Below are positions 12,795-24,429 of a DNA stretch of 64,000 nt, piece after piece. The stretch covers positions 992,001-1,056,000 of the forward strand of contig NW_026944386.1 in NCBI RefSeq assembly GCF_033439725.1, given 5' to 3'. Every line of letters starts with the position of its first letter. Position 1 is the stretch's first letter. Under the pieces are notes generated by a model. It was not told the origin of the DNA. It did no database searches and was given only the letters and a program-made list of their open reading frames with translations. Source of the DNA: Neurospora tetraspora. Taxonomy: Eukaryota; Ascomycota; Sordariomycetes; Sordariales; Sordariaceae. The position numbers and the translations under genes were made by a program.

Positions 12795-14126
12795 GATGGA
12801 GGGCAGCGGAGGTCCGAGAGTAAAAACGAGGGCGGCTCGGACCTGGACTCGGAGACGGCCGAGATTTTGGTGGGTCTTGGCCCCTTCAGCCCTTCAGCCT
12901 GATGTGGATGGCAGGGTCTGCTCAGTGCAGTCAATGATTGACGGTGTTTTGCCGGCGGGTGGAACAGGGGAGAGACAAGAGGAAAACGGTTGTCGGAATG
13001 GAACCGGAGGATCGGATGAGAATGACGTTGCGTGCGTTGGGGATGCTTTGGTAAGTGCTGCGGACGTGTATTCGATCACCGAAACCGAGCTCTCCTTGCC
13101 AGTTGCCTGTCCTCTTATCAATCGATCTGATAAACACCTGAGGACCCTTCAATCCGAAGGTGGGAGCTACACTGTCTCGCCTCGCGTCGTGTGCTTCCGT
13201 CCAAGGAACAGGTACCCAGACCTTCCAGAAGATCCGGGGTAGGGGTTTGATGGAGCAAATGATGTGAAACGTGGCGTTCGCTGGAAAATAAAAATGTCCA
13301 CAGCAACAGAACAAGTCCCAAGGAAAGGTGGAGTTGAAGAATGTTGAGCGTGGAAGGATGGAATAATTTTCAACAAGGCCCCTCGTTGCCTGGATTTTGG
13401 CAGTGCTTTCCCAGTAAAATTTCTTACAGGCACCTTCTGGCTTCGATGTCTCCTTCCTGGCGCTGACGAACATGGATGGTCGAGTCCAACAGAGTGTGGG
13501 AAAGTGTGCTGGGCATGATCAGCTATTTAAGTCGGAAGTCCGAGCTTAGCCCCGCACATTCCCTGCTGCCCACTGGCCAGTCATGAGTCAACTCACTGCC
13601 CAATCTTGGCCAACTCGGCATCAACCTCGGCGTTAAGCAAGTTTAGCAGGCAGAGGTACATAAAGAGGGGGTCACGCATAAAAGCTTTATGCAACTTGCA
13701 CACCTCGCCGGTTTGGACAACACGAGAGAGCAGGTGATTGAAAGCCCTTCTTAATGTTTCGCTATCAGAATAAAAACCTCCGCTATAAAAGGTAAAAGAC
13801 AGCACTGTCTAACCCATATTTGGTATCACCGTCTCTTTGGTATAACCACCAGTGGCCTAACGCCCCTGAGAATTCGAAGCATGTCTGAAAAACGCCCAAC
13901 ACTCTCTTCCTGCCACCCATATTGTAAACCTAAACGCCTAAAAATGGTGATCATGACAATCCCTTAATCATTGCAATTTCGTGCCAAGAAAGAAAAAAAA
14001 TCTCCTCAAGCCCGCATGTACTCACATCCATCATGCACCTGTAGTTCACAAGGCCGCTGCCGTCAAACGCTTCCCCAACTCAATTATACCATTCTCCACG
14101 TCCTCACCACTCCCAGGGTCTGGATT
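12795..14126. other. Intergenic: promoter of the zinc-cluster gene and 3' region of the telomere-factor gene
   Basis: Both neighbours are on the minus strand, so this stretch holds the 5' region of the transcription factor and the 3' UTR of the telomere-binding protein. A short minus-strand frame at 13,593-13,805 (70 codons, ending LNAEVDAELAKIGQ) reads somewhat like protein but has no homologue I recognise. A weak TATA-like TATTTAA lies near 13,522. Confidence 0.45.
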
Positions 14127-17100
14127 CTACCCAGCAGATGTTTCTGACACAGTCGCAGCTGGATGGCTCTCGTGAGCAGGTGAAGTTGCACCAATTGCAG
14201 CCTGGAGTGTCTCAAACAACTTGACGTCTTGAGCTTGATCCGGTGTTGAGTGGTGGTTCGGAGGTATGGGTGGGAGTCCAAAGCTCGGTGTGGCTTGATT
14301 GCTTAACGTCGAACTTGCCGGTGCTGACTCTGTCGCGGCAACACTGACATGGGGTTGAGCAGCTGCTGTTGCTGGTGTTGCCGTCGTCGTAGTTGGTGTT
14401 GATACTGGAGTCGTAGCCACATGGTGCTGCTGTTGCTGTTGCTGCTGTTGTGGCTGTGCCTGTACCTGTGGCTGCGGTTGCGCCTGCGGCTGTTGGTGTT
14501 GCTGTAAATGTTGTTGTGATTGCTGCTGCTGGTGCAGCTGTTGGTGCTGCTGTTGCCCTTGCGGCTGATGATGATGATGTTGTTGTTGTTGTTTTTGATA
14601 TTGTTGCGCTGGAGCTGGCGCCAGCGTCTGGGGAGTTTGAGAGCGCATTTGGGATTGGGGTAGCTGTTGAGGTTGCTGTTGAGGTCGAAGTGGTTGTAGA
14701 GGTTGCGGGTGTTGCTGTGAGTGTTGTTGTGGGTGTTGTTGAGCGTTTGTTTGAGGGTGTTGTTGTAGGTATTGCTGTGACTGTTGCTGGTGTAGCGGCT
14801 GAGGTTGCGGCTGAGGCTTCAACGCCGGCTGCAACGACTGAGGAGCCGGGGCGGGCTGAATCTGGGGCAGGTTGCTGACCTGATGCGTTGAGTGGTCCAC
14901 GGGCTCACTCTTGACCATTGGCGAGATCGGGACAGGGGCAAGAGCCGCAGGCTGGTTTGTCGGTACTTGCGTGGGCGTGGGCGTGGGCGTCCCATTCAAA
15001 TGACCAGTCCCTGGTCCAGGAGTTGCGGTGTGAGGACGAGCAGGAGAGGGCGCAATCGGACTGCCGGCAACTTGATGGTGGTTATTATGCAGACCACCCA
15101 GTGTCATGATACCTGCCAACCGTGCTTGTTCATCCTCCGCATTCAGGCGTGCCTTTTCCTCCGCCTCCTTGCGAGCAGCCTGTCCGGGCGCCCGAGTCTT
15201 GAGCTCACCCGTCACACTTTGTAAATAGTAGGGCATCTCTGAGTTTGTCTTCAGAAAGAACAGTTTGAGGTTCCTTGCTTTATCTTTGAGCTGGACCTGC
15301 GTGCGATCCTTGAGAATGTCCGAAACGGACCCATGAGCCCCGAAGAGTGAAAGAATCTGACTCCAATGAGGACCCTTCACCATGTCGAGACCCATCATGA
15401 GAGCCTTTTCCTCGTCGGGGGTCCATGGTCGGCGAGTCGAATGCAGTCCCTCCCTGCGAGTCGTGCTCGAGGACTTGGCGACAGCGGCCTGCCTTGCCTT
15501 CTCGTATAGAACCGAGGTGGGGCAGGACTGGTTAGGCGGTAGCGTTTCCCCCGTTGTCCCCATTCCGATATTAGAAGATGATGTTTGAGGATACTGATGG
15601 TAGGTCGGTGTTTGTAGCTGATTGAGGTTATGATATTGGGGGTGTACTGACACGTCAAGGTTAGTCTTGGGGCCCGTCAGTATGGTGTGTTCAGCCTTAC
15701 CTTGGCCTTGGTTCTCCCGCATGGTATCTTCATAGGAGTTCTGTGGCACATTTGGGATCCCGTGAACCGGTGTCTCAAGATTATCGTTTAGCTTTTCAGC
15801 AATGAGGGATGCCAGATCCTTTGTGTCAAAAAGCCCGCTTGATTCACCCTGCCCATTTTGCTCCAGAAGCCCGTCTTTCATTCCATTGATATGGTCGGGG
15901 AGAGATTGCTCGATAAGTTTACTTAGATCGAAATTGTCGTCAGCCGATACGGACGCCTCATTGTTGAGGTTTCCCGTATGGAAGTCTTTAAGCTCGCCGT
16001 TCTCGACAATCTTGGACTGCAAAAGGGCGGCCAAGTCGGCGTGTTCGTCCTGAACGTTGTTGCCGTTTTGAACTGGGTCCGATACAATCGGCTCCTCACT
16101 GATTGGAATCTTGACCCCATATTCTTCGGCGTATTCAACGACGACCCCAATGTGGCTTTGCAAAAAGGCACAGAGAGTCTCGGGAAAAGTATCGGATGGG
16201 TACTTGCTCTCCAGAGATTCTTTTGCACGTCAGCATGTCATTCACTGACAAGGCATGGGTTCAAACATACTTTTGGGCTGTTCATTGTTGGCGACTGTGG
16301 ACAACAGCTCCCTGCGTTCCTTGACCTTCACGGCAAGTTGGTCCGCATCAGTGTCTGTAACGACCTCAAGATTGCGTTGCTTGAGCCAGTCTTCGAAGTT
16401 ATCGGGGAAGAACTTTTCGAGTTGTTCTGTAACCTGCTGGGGAGTCGCATGCTCATCCAAGGAATCCAGCAAGGCCTGCGTTTTGAGGCTAAGGAGCAGG
16501 TCGGTCAAAGTATCTTTAAACTCGCCATCTTCTGGTACGAAGATGGAGAAGAAAGAGTCGTCCAAATCCTTGCAAGCAACATCATTTGCACCGAATACAC
16601 TGATGGCCGTCGTAGCTAGGTTTGCAACCCGAATCGTCTCGCGGTCCTCTGAATCGTTGATCTCTAGTTCGTCTGGGAGAAGCACAGGACTGTCGGAGAA
16701 ACCCCTTCTGGCTAACTTGAACGACTCTGTCAACAAGTCATAGTGTTTTCGAAACTCGGCATCGGTTTCGGAAAGAAGTGATAATGTTTCGTTTCGTGGT
16801 TGTTGCGATAATCGGAGCAGAATCTGAACAGCCAGGTTTCCGAGAACCGGAAGACTCATTGAACGGATCATATAAGTCGAGTTCGATGATGCCTTCATAA
16901 GCTTATCTCCTCCTTTCTCGGGCATCGGTGTAGCTGTAGCAGACAGAGAGATGGCGGGTGCCGGAGGAGGGGCTGAGCTGGACCCGGATGGGTTTTCGAG
17001 CGAGCTATCGTTGCCTACTTGGCCGTGTTGTTTCTCGAAATCGCCAAGCGCAGTTGCGAGGGCTACCTTGATATCATACGGTATGTCCTGGTCCATCTCA

Positions 17101-17669
17101 CCAACGTGTTCAAGCTTGGGGCGTTTACCATTCGAGTCTTGTTCGGGATCGGGGCTACGAGACCGTTTTTTCGAAGGTTCTGCCAGGACGGGAGACGCCT
17201 GGGGAGGCACGTTGGAAGCTGCATGAGGGTTCGGCTGGGGCGGCGGGGCTTGTACAAGTGGTTGAGAGATCGGCGCAGCGGTCGTCGAGGGGGGTTGAGG
17301 CTGGTGGGTAGAGGGCGTCTGATAAGACGGGGGATTCGAGCTTTGTAGAGCCTGCTGAAGAGCATGGCTGAGAGAGGACGCTTGTGACAAGTGCTGCTGG
17401 GGCGGCTGGATTGTCTGACTTGGGGGTCCTTGAGACGCCTGTACGGAGTGGTTCAGCGGTGGCTGCTGTGATTGTGGTTGTTGCTGCACTGGTTGAGGAG
17501 GAGGAGCAACATCCTGGGTCGGTATCGACGCTGGTGTCGGCGTGGGAACGGGAGCTGGACCCGGAGCGGGAGTCGGAGCTGGAGCCGGGCTCTTAGCCTC
17601 TTCGGTATGCTTGCTCAGGGCAGCGAGGAGGTTAGCCTCGATGGCCGCTGTCAAGTTGAGGTCGGCCAT
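14127..17669 (-). CDS. Telomere-repeat-binding protein (Tbf1/TRF-like: TRFH-like dimerisation region plus telobox Myb)
   Basis: Two exons: 17,669-16,271 and 16,219-14,127. They are joined by a 51-nt intron (GTATGT donor, GCTGAC branch, AAG acceptor, phase 1), giving about 1,163 residues. The N-terminus is Pro/Gln-rich and disordered. Residues about 270-475 are alpha-helical and resemble the TRFH dimerisation domain of Tbf1/TRF proteins. A single Myb repeat at about 728-785 starts RRPWTPDEEKALMMG and carries the telobox signature VQLKDKARNLK, which in this family reads TTAGGG repeats. The last third is extremely Gln-rich with some His. It should bind telomeric or subtelomeric DNA in the nucleus. 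The family call rests on the telobox and the helical region and is strong; the exact orthologue is not resolved. Confidence 0.85.
14430..14810 (-). repeat. CAG/CAA-rich polyglutamine-coding tract
   Basis: Irregular CAG/CAA codon runs on the minus strand encode Gln-rich segments of the telomere-binding protein, mixed with His and Pro codons. The mixed codons show it is not a pure microsatellite. The complementary strand reads as CTG/TTG runs. Confidence 0.85.
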
Positions 17670-20492
17670 GGTGAAGCAGAGGGAGGACCTCGACCCATTG
17701 AACGCGATGACGGAACGGCGGTCGTTGAAGGAGACTCTGGCCCTTGTTGCAAGGGAGCAGCGGCCTCCTGAGCCGTCGACCGGAACAATCAGCGGCCGCG
17801 AGAAGAGATCGAGTCAGTCGAGGTAAATGGTACACGTGAAGATGCTACGGCATAAAGATGGGTCAATCAATCGGTCGGGCGGTCGGTCGGTCGTGGATCG
17901 GCGTTGGTTGCTGGCCGTTGAGGTGTTCGGACATGGATTGGAGGAGCTGGTCGGAGAAAAATTTTGCCCTTATTTCTAGCCCCAATGGGTTGATACACAA
18001 CGTCCAGGCAATGCTGGCAAATTTTGGGAGGCGCGTCAAAAATGCAGAGCGACGGGCGGCGGTTGCTAGAAAATGGCATTTGGCCGCAACGGAAAGACGT
18101 CAAAAACTGTGCAAACCTGAACCGGACGTTCAAGGTTTCGTTGGCCTTATCAGACAGCAAAAATAAAGTAGGTACCGCCCAATTTCACCATCGATTCTTT
18201 CCTTCGCAGCTGCCTCGCTGGTCGTGATGCAGACGAGCCTTCCTCACCGAGTACCGACATTAGGTGTTGGGTGTTGTAGCGGCAACTAAACATCTGTTAG
18301 CAGTTACATGTGTTAAAAGGCTGGTATACTGTTAGGGTCGTGTTAGCCAGCGCTTCCGCCCCATTCACTAACAAGACGCTGGCTCCACTTCGTAATCGTG
18401 CATGCTGAGAAGGTTCAACGACAGCAAAGTCAGCGGAAGAGGTTTGACATGTGAGTGCCTACCTCACTGAGCTGATGACAAAGCAGGTTGTTCATGCTTG
18501 ATCACAAAACACCGAGACACCCAACTGGTCGTTCCAGTAGGAACCGATCTCCAAAAAACAATACATCCCACAGACAGGTAATACCGGTCATTAATGGCGG
18601 ATAGACATTTCTTATATCTACATCCAGGTGCGGTACAATATGTTTGTTATTTCTCCTCTTGGTATGATCTCTTGTCCTTGAAAGTACGATGCACGAACTC
18701 TGCTCAACCTACCTATGCCACGTTCTAAGGTAGGTAAAGGCAAGGTGGAGGATTCCAAGCATTCGTGATCACCGGTGACTTTGGTGTTGATATAGTCTTT
18801 CAATCTTGCTTGAGGGTTTTGAGTTGCTTCCTACCAAAGTCCATCAAACATCTACAACGACATCCATCCCATATGGTTCGATTGCGGGTTGCCTTTTAAG
18901 CCTTCTTCCCATTTACTTGGTCCATATTATAGAAACCTGGAGGCTCGTTGGTTACGGTTGGTATAGGGATGGCCTTGTGCCATAGGACGTCATATGTACA
19001 ATTATGACCGTGATAAGTTAGACGAAGCAAAGTTGACACTGGTTGGTAGGCATGGCGTCTGGATTGGGCACCGCCATCCCGCACATGGCCCCCATGCTCC
19101 GGAGAGAGGGAAGGATCTCGGAGAGCCGGAAGTGATGACGCCTCGTGGCTGCATATGTATCCGTCCGTGGGGAAGGGCGCCGAATCCGAAGTATCGCCGT
19201 CAAGGCAGCATTTGGACTTTAGCTGGCATGGGGGTTGGGTATTGTTGAGGTTGGTGTTGTCGTGTCGTCAGAAACAGAGAGTCCACAGCGGCATCGCACA
19301 TGGTCAACACTCCACCCCTTGAACAAGGCGCCTCGCTGATCATTACCCCGAGCGTTGAACTTTAAACCGGAACTCCAACAAGGCTCCTTGTTCTTCTCAG
19401 CGAAAGCCAGAAAACAATGTCGAGGCAGCCGATGTCAGACCATCGGTGCTCCTTATATGCATCTGAGTAATACCGATTAACCTCTTCAAGAGCATGGTGG
19501 TTGGGAGCACGAGGATTGGATGATGACAATGGATGCGATGAATGATGATGAATGGGCGAACGGGTGGAACAAGGGGTGGACTTTGGGGGAATTCGAGACC
19601 TGAGGAAAATGCGGGGTAAGCGCTGCATTATGACATCCAATGGGGCTGTTGTAGCCGCCAACTGTTGGCCTCTCGTGTCTCTCCTCGTTTCTTTTTTTCT
19701 TTCTTCGAGGAACCTGTCCAATGTGCATGAACCCCTTCATCCGATCGATACACCTTTGCGGTCAATAATCCTTGATGGTCGAGAAGAGGCTCCTAACGAT
19801 CCTAGTCCAAGGACAGAGTGGAGACTTGTGATTGGCTGCGCTCAAGCTCGGCTTAACTCTGGACGGAAAGCATCGACCAACGGCGGGGTGACGTGGGTGA
19901 TCCTGGAGCGGACTTTAAGCTTACTGGCTGACCCCCTTTTCCGCCATGATAATGCGGGGGAGGCTCGCGGGGAAATGATATGGGGTCGAGTGGGGAACAG
20001 AGGGGACATGCCGACGACGGAAAACAATGACAGACGCGGCCATCGATGCCGATCCGACTAGGTTCTGCTTGGTAATCCCACGACAATGTGGCAATGAGCA
20101 ACCTCTTCTTCCCCCGCATGTGACAGGACAAGTTGTCCGTTTTTCGGGAAATAGGAGGTACCTCTACGGTTGCCGTCCGTATCCTGTTGTCTTGTATACT
20201 GGAGGGAGTCAACTGAAAGGTAAGGATTGAAACCGATGAACAACTCGGAGTAGGACGACGAATATCTCCGTAGTGTTGGCTTAGTATCTTGGCCAAGGAG
20301 GTGCACCTGGTCACACCCACCTGAAGCCATTTTCAGATTGGTTTCAACCGTCAGCCGCCCACACTAACGTCGCCCGGCACCATACACGACCCCGCTCCGT
20401 GTTGCGGTCGACGCCCGCAATCCCACGATCCACCCGAGCGCCAAGAGGGACAAGACGGTACTTGGAAGTTGGGGGGAGTGCCCAGAAACTAA
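17670..20492. other. Intergenic, promoter of the telomere-factor gene; no gene seen
   Basis: A 2.8-kb stretch between the telomere-protein start and the left transposon repeat. It holds a short GGTC-type simple repeat near 17,876-17,892 and several open frames up to 169 codons that show no motif or protein-like composition. I find no tRNA or 5S rRNA gene. Confidence 0.5.
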
Positions 20493-20521
20493 GAGCGTGT
20501 TCGGCAAGCCCTTTTTTAGCG
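20493..20521 (+). repeat. Left terminal inverted repeat of the Harbinger-like element
   Basis: A 29-bp arm starting GAGCGTGTTCGGCAAG. It matches the reverse complement of the right arm at 27 of 29 positions. The two differences are a G/A and a C/T, the kind of change RIP makes. Confidence 0.85.
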
Positions 20522-21084
20522 GTGTTATTATAATCTTTCTGAACCTGCTTCAACAGGTGCATTGACCACCTATTGACTAGGCTTCTGAACTAATAATACG
20601 CTAAAATCTCGTAATCTACACCACCCAGTCAAAATCGAACTTCATAAGTATATCCAGTAATAGAATCCCCTAAAGCTACCACGTTAATCCAAATTGGGAA
20701 GGTCGTAATTATACTAACTTAGTAATATTATTAGCGGTCGGTTTAGTAAAAAATATCTAATTAACTACCGGCGCAAACATCTATTTAGTATTTGTAGCTA
20801 TCTACTTAATAATCACATTAACAATTATTATTAATAATAGCGTTCCTGAATATGGCATATTAATAGTCCGTAAAGTTGAAAATAAATATTGTAGAGGTCG
20901 TATATTTATAGAATATTCTATAGAGGTAATAATCGATAACCGTTAATATCTAATATAAGCGCCAATAGCTAACCCTCTAGCGTATAGGGTAATACTATAT
21001 ATATAGTATTCTCTTAAGCCATAGCACCCTCCTAAATAATTGAACCGTTAAGTATACCCTCTTCCTAATTCCTATTTATACTTT

Positions 21085-22060
21085 CAATTAGTAATAAGAA
21101 GGGTAAAAAGAAGGATAACCCCAATAAGAAGGAGGTTACCTTCTAGACTGAAGCGTAGGAGAAGCTCCTCCTCAAAATTCTCTTACGTATAATCGAAGTT
21201 AGTCAAGCTGGGTATAATAGCTTCAAAGAGTAAATTTATAGCTAAATTATTACTAATTTACTACTTAAAGGTAATTATACGTTTAATAAGGTATAAGTAT
21301 GCAATAAAGTTAGCTACTTTAAAATAAAATAATATATTTAGCAACTAGTATAAGGTGTTTTTAGTTTCAATATTAATTTAAAGATTAGTATCGTTATTAC
21401 TTCTAGTAATTCCTAAAATGAATTAATAAAAGTACGTTATTATTAAGTAATCCTCTTATAGTATAAATTCGTATTAATTTTTAATAGTATAAAAATACCC
21501 TTCGATTATTATTTTCCGTATTAAACCTCTTACTAACTTATTTCTTATAAAAGGGGTATTTGCTAACAACCGTAGGGCAAATAATTCCTAATTGTTAATT
21601 ATAGTAGATTTACTATTATGTAAATAAAATATATTAATCGACCCCCAACTTTTTAAAGACGATGACGAGAAAGAAATACCGGTACCTATTTATGTTCCTA
21701 ATAGTTAAAAGTGGTCGGCAAATAATAGGAAGGACCCTAAGAAAGAGTAGAAAGTTTTTTACAATAAAGTACTCGTTATATATATTACCCATCTCATTAA
21801 TTCCTTTAATAGTAAAAGGTTATTTATTAATACGGATACTAAATAATTAACGAAGGCGATAGATATTTATAACCGCTAATATTATAAAAATATTAATGCA
21901 ACAGTCGCGGAAAAGGCGATAAATTATTAGAAAGAATTTAAAAGAGCAGCAAAAAGGTTTTACTTATTACTTAGCAATAGTTATAAAAAATATTTCGAAA
22001 GTTTAAGAAGGGAATTAAACAAGGAAGATAAATAGGAATATTCTAATTAATTTCAACGTA
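21085..22060 (+). pseudogene. Relic Myb/SANT-like gene of the Harbinger-type element
   Basis: Reading the plus strand through many stops, the sequence keeps the pattern of the fungal Myb/SANT-like accessory protein. A Lys-rich start is followed by EKLLLKIL, then EVSQAGYNSFKE, then a short FNIN/NELIK segment like the W-D-E-Y-I part of the domain. A C-terminal stretch near 21,780-22,035 contains LINSF and INTDTK. In Harbinger elements this protein helps the transposase enter the nucleus and bind the ends. The relic is thoroughly mutated and cannot make a protein. Boundaries are approximate. Confidence 0.65.
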
Positions 22061-22599
22061 TTAATTACAAAGCATTTACAACGTACATACGCTATATTTA
22101 CTATATTAATTGGTTTACACTATATTAGTGCATAGAATTTAATAAAGGTATTAAGGTAGCGTGAATTTCAACATTTTAACAACATTACAATATAAATAAA
22201 TATCTTACACTTCACCACATAGAAAATAAATATATTTATTCGCGCTACGATTCTAAATCGATTGCCGTTGAGTATATTACAATACGAACTTATTTATAAA
22301 TATAATTATTATTTTAGTAGTTTTAAAATTTTTTTTAGGTTTGCGCATTATATTAGTTCCCGCGTAGGATAATATAGTTTGCTTTTTAAATACTATATTT
22401 AATATATTAAAATTTTTAAAATTTTTAATATAAATAATCGATTCTAATTAATTTGATAAAAAATTATATATTTTATTATAAGAGGGGTAATTTATATTAT
22501 TTATTTTTAAATTAGGATTTTATCTATATTAACCAATCTCTCCCCTAAATACTACATTTCCATTCTATACCTCCCCTCTATCCCTTAAATACTTCGCGT

Positions 22600-23900
22600 A
22601 ATCAACCTACATCGACTTCGCGATTTAATTTCTTAATTTAAACGACGCTCCCTTTGCTCTACTAAATATTTCTAACGGCGTAAAATTATTTTCAGTCTTA
22701 ATCCCAGTCTTGCCTATAATAATGTCCTAAAGGAAACCGTCGTTAAATTCCCTGTAATCTAATAATTAATTTAATAATACAACGGTTGCGAAGATAACCT
22801 GGTTTTAAACCTCTACCGAAAAGGAGGAACTTACGCGATAAATCCTAAAACTTCCTTTTAATTTACTAAAATATTTCTTAATAATAATACGTATTTAATT
22901 ATAACGCAAATTAAAGAATTCGTAGTAATTAATAGGACGAAGCCTAACTTTAGCTGACTCTTATAAATAATACCGTTCGTCACAATAGAGGGTAAATAAC
23001 CTTTACGAATTAAAATATCTACCGTCGGCAAAATAATACTAGCTCTTTAATATAACTAGTTCTCTATTAACTATATTATTATATATACGATTATTATTAG
23101 TAAATCCCTCCTAACCGGGTAAAATATACGTAATTTTACCCTCGAAATCGTACGTAATTAATACATTCATAGATAATTATCCCTTACGGTTCTTCTAAAT
23201 AATTTAAGCTTTAATATGTACTCTTATAAGAAAGTACAAACTATCGAGAGCCCTAAGCGCGTAACGAAAATATAAGTAGAATTTGCCTGATTCTTCTACT
23301 TTCTTAGAGGTCTTTATCTTTACAAGTTATATTGTATACATTACAAATTCGAAATATACCTTTAAGATTACGTAGAAGGTCCTATTAAAACGGTAAATTA
23401 ATTACTAATTATATTAATTAATATATAGGGAATAAAATTAACTGGTATATAGTATTAAGACTATAACCGAAAATAAAACCAATAAAACGAAAATTAATAC
23501 CCTATATAATAATCAGGAAAAAAATTACGACCTTTTCATTAACCTCCATATACTTTGACCACTTTAATATATTACTAATATTTAATTCAAACTAATTAAT
23601 TAATTTATCAATAGTTAAAGACTATATACGTAGAAGGTATTCTAAGTGACCGCGGTAGCTATCGAAAAGCTCCCTTATTATTAGTACGCCCTTCTTCGTA
23701 TTTAAATTTATAGGGATCGAAGGGTCTTTAGGCAACAAATTAGTAATAACAATCAATATCGTAAACTTCTTAACAGCTTCCCTCTTTTGGATATAATTAT
23801 CCATCGCAATTATATTAGTTAAAATTATAATATTAATAGCTGGCAATATAATACTTCTAACGATAAGGGGTAGTATATTAGGATAATGTACTAAAAATAT
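22600..23900 (-). pseudogene. Relic DDE_Tnp_4 (PIF/Harbinger) transposase gene
   Basis: On the minus strand at about 23,260-23,090 the frame reads RKG-LSMNVL followed by DFEGKITYILPG and EGF. This matches the hallmark block of DDE_Tnp_4 transposases (RKGxLSxNVLxxxDFxxxFTYxLPGWEGSAHD), which includes the second catalytic Asp region. Upstream, 23,846-23,622 keeps an open stretch that may be the N-terminal part. The rest is broken by many stops from C-to-T and G-to-A changes. No active transposase can be encoded. Ends are approximate because the start and stop are no longer recognisable. Confidence 0.7.
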
Positions 23901-24177
23901 AGTATATATGCAGGGTACTCCTTACGACCTTACCCGGATTGCGTAATTTTTTGATTACGTGCACCTTAAAAATAATGGTTCAGAAGGGGGGTCAACAGCA
24001 TTTGGCTATTGACTCGTTCAAAATCTCGTTCAATAGGATTCTAGAGACCTAATTGGCCAGAAATCGATTATTGGGATGCCCTCGTTTAGAAGCCCATTTT
24101 AGCATATAACTGGCACGCTAGTCAGTCAGAAGCGAGCCAATACACGGTTCTGACCGCTAGCCTCTTAAACGATAAAA

Positions 24178-24206
24178 CGCTAAAAAAAGGCTTGCCGAAT
24201 ACGCTC
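24178..24206 (-). repeat. Right terminal inverted repeat of the Harbinger-like element
   Basis: A 29-bp arm ending GCCGAATACGCTC, the inverted counterpart of 20,493-20,521. It ends about 220 bp before the aldehyde dehydrogenase start codon. Confidence 0.85.
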
Positions 24207-24429
24207 CAAGTCTCCGAGCTGAGTCTACTGCACTTGCGCCGACTACTTCAACCTCCCCCTCCCACCACCTCGTCGTGCTGTTTTTCTCATCTCTCTCGGC
24301 AGTTATCAACTCTTTCTTCTTCTTTAAAAAAGTATTTAACCGGAACACTCTCCAGAGTTTCGAGTTTGTGTTCTGTCCAGCCTTGCTCTCTTCCCTCTTT
24401 ACCCCACTTCTGCATTAGCTCCTGTCAAA

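Larger units (their letters stand above)
20493..24206. mobile_element. RIP-degraded PIF/Harbinger-type DNA transposon
   Basis: A 3,714-bp element has 29-bp terminal inverted repeats: 20,493-20,521 (GAGCGTGTTCGGCAAGCCC...) and 24,178-24,206, which match inverted with two differences. The flanking trinucleotides are TAA on the left and CAA on the right, close to the 3-bp duplication typical of PIF/Harbinger. About 20,640-23,940 is overwhelmingly A+T and rich in TpA with very few CpA, the signature of RIP. The outer ~150-270 bp on each side are nearly normal. Two converging relic genes are recognisable: a Myb/SANT-like protein on the plus strand and a DDE transposase on the minus strand, the standard two-gene layout of Harbinger elements. 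Both are riddled with stops. Confidence 0.85.

Noticed and set aside
13593-13805. 70-codon minus-strand frame ending LNAEVDAELAKIGQ
   Set aside because: It reads a little like protein, but it is short, has no recognised homologue and no clear promoter or splice partner.
18325-18340. Single TTAGGG in the upstream region of the telomere-binding protein gene, a possible self-regulation site
   Set aside because: One hexamer is expected by chance in sequence of this length; there is no tandem copy nearby.
20493-24206. hAT family as an alternative for the RIP-degraded element
   Set aside because: No 8-bp target duplication is present, and the relic genes match the Myb/SANT and DDE_Tnp_4 pair of PIF/Harbinger.
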